From assembly GCA_937901105.1 (NCBI GenBank), contig CALCHD010000065.1:1-6351 (forward strand): a stretch of 6,351 bases of DNA, in the 5' to 3' direction. Positions within the stretch are counted from its first letter, which is position 1, and the number at the start of each line of letters is the position of its first letter. Shown one piece after another: positions 4,943 through 6,351 of this stretch. This DNA comes from an uncultured Bacteroidales bacterium. GTDB lineage: Bacteria; Bacteroidota; Bacteroidia; Bacteroidales; UBA932. The notes beneath the pieces were generated by a model. It ran no database searches. It saw only the letters and a program-made list of their open reading frames with translations, and was not told the origin of the DNA. Made by a program: the position numbers and the translations under genes.

Positions 4943-6351
4943 ATGAAGAGAAAAGATAAAATAGTTCTCTACAATGTAGAGATTGAGTCTGTAGCGGCTG
5001 AGGGAAATGCCCTTGCCCGTGTAGACGGCAAAGTGCTTTTTGTTCCGCAGTGCATTCCTGGAGATGTTGTGGATGTGAGACTTACACGCAAACGCAGCGG
5101 TTATATGGAAGGCGTTGTTGTGAATATGGTAAAGCCTTCACCATTGCGTGTTGAGCCGTTCTGCCAGCATTATGGCGTTTGTGGCGGCTGCAAATGGCAG
5201 GCACTTCCATATGAGTTGCAGCTCAAGTACAAACAGCAGCAGGTTTTAGACCAGTTGACCCGTATCGGTCACCTGCAGTTGCCTGAGATTACCCCAATTT
5301 TGGGTTCTGAGGAGATTGAGAACTACCGTAACAAACTGGAGTTCACATTCTCTAACCGCCGTTGGCTGCTGACTGGCGAGGATCCGGAGGCTATCTCCCC
5401 TACAGACCGTCTTGGACTTGGTTTCCATATTAGCGGATTCTTTGATAAAGTATTGGATATCAGGGATTGCCACCTTCAGGCTGAGCCTTCTAACGCTATC
5501 AGGAACTTTGTTAGAGAGTATGCAATTGAGAACGGCTTGAGCTTTTTCGACTTGCGTGAGCAGGTTGGATATCTGCGCAATATGGTTGTCCGCACCGCTT
5601 CAAACGGTGATGTGATGCTTATCATGGTATTCTTCTACGAGGATGTGGAGTTGAGGACTGCCCTATTGGATGCCCTTATTGCCAAGTTCCCTCAGATTAC
5701 ATCTCTTCATTATGTGATAAACGGCAAGAAGAATGACTCCATTGGAGACCTTCCTTGCACAAAATACTACGGAGACGACTGTATCTATGACACTATGGAG
5801 GATATCAAGTTCCGCATCAGCCCTAAATCGTTCTACCAGACCAACTCCAAACAGGCTTACAGACTGTACAGCGTGGTTAGGGAGTTTGCAGATTTGAAGG
5901 GTGATGAGGTGCTTTATGACCTTTATACCGGTACTGGTACAATCGGTCTGTTCTTGAGCGGAAGAGCAAAGAAAGTGGTTGGTATTGAGTATGTTCAGGA
6001 GGCAATTGATGATGCAAAGATAAATGCTGCCAACAACGGAATCACCAATTCCCACTTCTATGCAGGTGACATGAAAGATATGCTTACCGGCAAATTCATT
6101 GAGGAGAACGGTCATCCCGACATTGTAGTGCTTGACCCGCCTCGCGCAGGTATTCACCCGGACGTAGCCCAGGTGATCCTGAATGCAGCTCCAGACAGAA
6201 TGGTCTATGTAAGCTGCAACCCTGCAACCCAGGCACGCGACCTGCAGTTGCTTGATGCCGATTACAAGGTAACTGCCGTACAGCCTGTTGACATGTTCCC
6301 TCATACACATCATGTAGAGAATGTTGTATTGCTTGAACGCAGAGAAGTTAA
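4943..6351 (+). CDS. rlmD: 23S rRNA (uracil-C5) methyltransferase, RlmD/RumA type (3' end cut by window)
   Basis: This SAM-dependent enzyme of the TrmA/RumA family makes 5-methyluridine in RNA; the RlmD type modifies U1939 of 23S rRNA. I translated 469 residues with no stop before the edge; since the family C-terminal motif HHVENVVLLERR is already present, only a few residues are probably missing. Residues 1-60 form a TRAM-like RNA-binding domain. The iron-sulfur cluster cysteines are Cys74, Cys80, Cys83 (CX5CGGC) and Cys176 (RDC). The methyltransferase domain has a QTNSKQA segment (299-305), SAM motif DLYTGTGTIGLF (326-337), DPPRAG (398-403), the catalytic Cys425 in YVSCNPAT and the likely general base Glu459 in HHVEN. 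The 4Fe-4S set argues for RlmD or RlmC rather than TrmA, which lacks it. The choice among RlmD, RlmC and a dual-site RlmCD enzyme cannot be made from sequence reading alone. The start follows a good -7 element and no other early Met competes. Confidence 0.92.
   Translation, partial: MKRKDKIVLYNVEIESVAAEGNALARVDGKVLFVPQCIPGDVVDVRLTRKRSGYMEGVVVNMVKPSPLRVEPFCQHYGVCGGCKWQALPYELQLKYKQQQVLDQLTRIGHLQLPEITPILGSEEIENYRNKLEFTFSNRRWLLTGEDPEAISPTDRLGLGFHISGFFDKVLDIRDCHLQAEPSNAIRNFVREYAIENGLSFFDLREQVGYLRNMVVRTASNGDVMLIMVFFYEDVELRTALLDALIAKFPQITSLHYVINGKKNDSIGDLPCTKYYGDDCIYDTMEDIKFRISPKSFYQTNSKQAYRLYSVVREFADLKGDEVLYDLYTGTGTIGLFLSGRAKKVVGIEYVQEAIDDAKINAANNGITNSHFYAGDMKDMLTGKFIEENGHPDIVVLDPPRAGIHPDVAQVILNAAPDRMVYVSCNPATQARDLQLLDADYKVTAVQPVDMFPHTHHVENVVLLERREV

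Noticed and set aside
5663..6313. Minus-strand open frame of 216 codons opposite rlmD
   Set aside because: The plus strand encodes a complete, motif-rich methyltransferase across the same region. The antisense product shows no recognisable family features.

Overview
The window looks like an ordinary chromosomal stretch from a member of the Bacteroidetes, most likely order Bacteroidales. Three observations support this. Two gene starts are preceded by close matches to the Bacteroidetes -7 element TAnnTTTG. The visible starts lack a convincing Shine-Dalgarno sequence and have A-rich leaders instead. The protein set also fits: a two-domain-type FtsX/MacB permease tail, a CBM9-like lipoprotein, and an HSDH-like short-chain dehydrogenase. 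The genus cannot be fixed from the sequence alone.

Layout, left to right. (1) Positions 1-769, plus strand: the 3' end of an FtsX/MacB-family ABC transporter permease whose start lies outside the window. (2) Positions 860-1678, plus: kdsA, Kdo-8-phosphate synthase, with its own -7 promoter element. (3) Positions 1706-2491, plus: a CBM9-like lipoprotein 27 bp behind kdsA, probably co-transcribed, followed by a strong intrinsic terminator at 2513-2544. (4) Positions 2608-3384, minus: a classical short-chain dehydrogenase/reductase resembling bacteroidal 7-alpha-hydroxysteroid dehydrogenase. (5) Positions 3496-4788, minus: rarA/mgsA, a AAA+ replication-fork maintenance ATPase. (6) Positions 4943-6351, plus: rlmD-like 23S rRNA uracil-C5 methyltransferase, running off the right edge probably very close to its end.

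The plus-strand block (kdsA, lipoprotein) converges on the minus-strand block (rarA, SDR) at the terminator. rarA and rlmD diverge from a 154-bp intergenic region. That region holds the most unusual structure here: a perfect 23-bp inverted repeat (4827-4849 / 4868-4890) with an 18-bp spacer and a T6 run on its right. It is next to two -7-like motifs that point in opposite directions.

No pathway ties all the genes together; they serve envelope biogenesis (kdsA, permease, lipoprotein), replication/repair (rarA), rRNA modification (rlmD) and small-molecule redox (SDR). I found no CRISPR array, tRNA, rRNA, insertion sequence, phage gene or defence system. No gene-free stretch exceeds about 155 bp. 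I see no evidence for a novel multi-gene system; the palindrome and the HSDH-like enzyme are the points worth following up.
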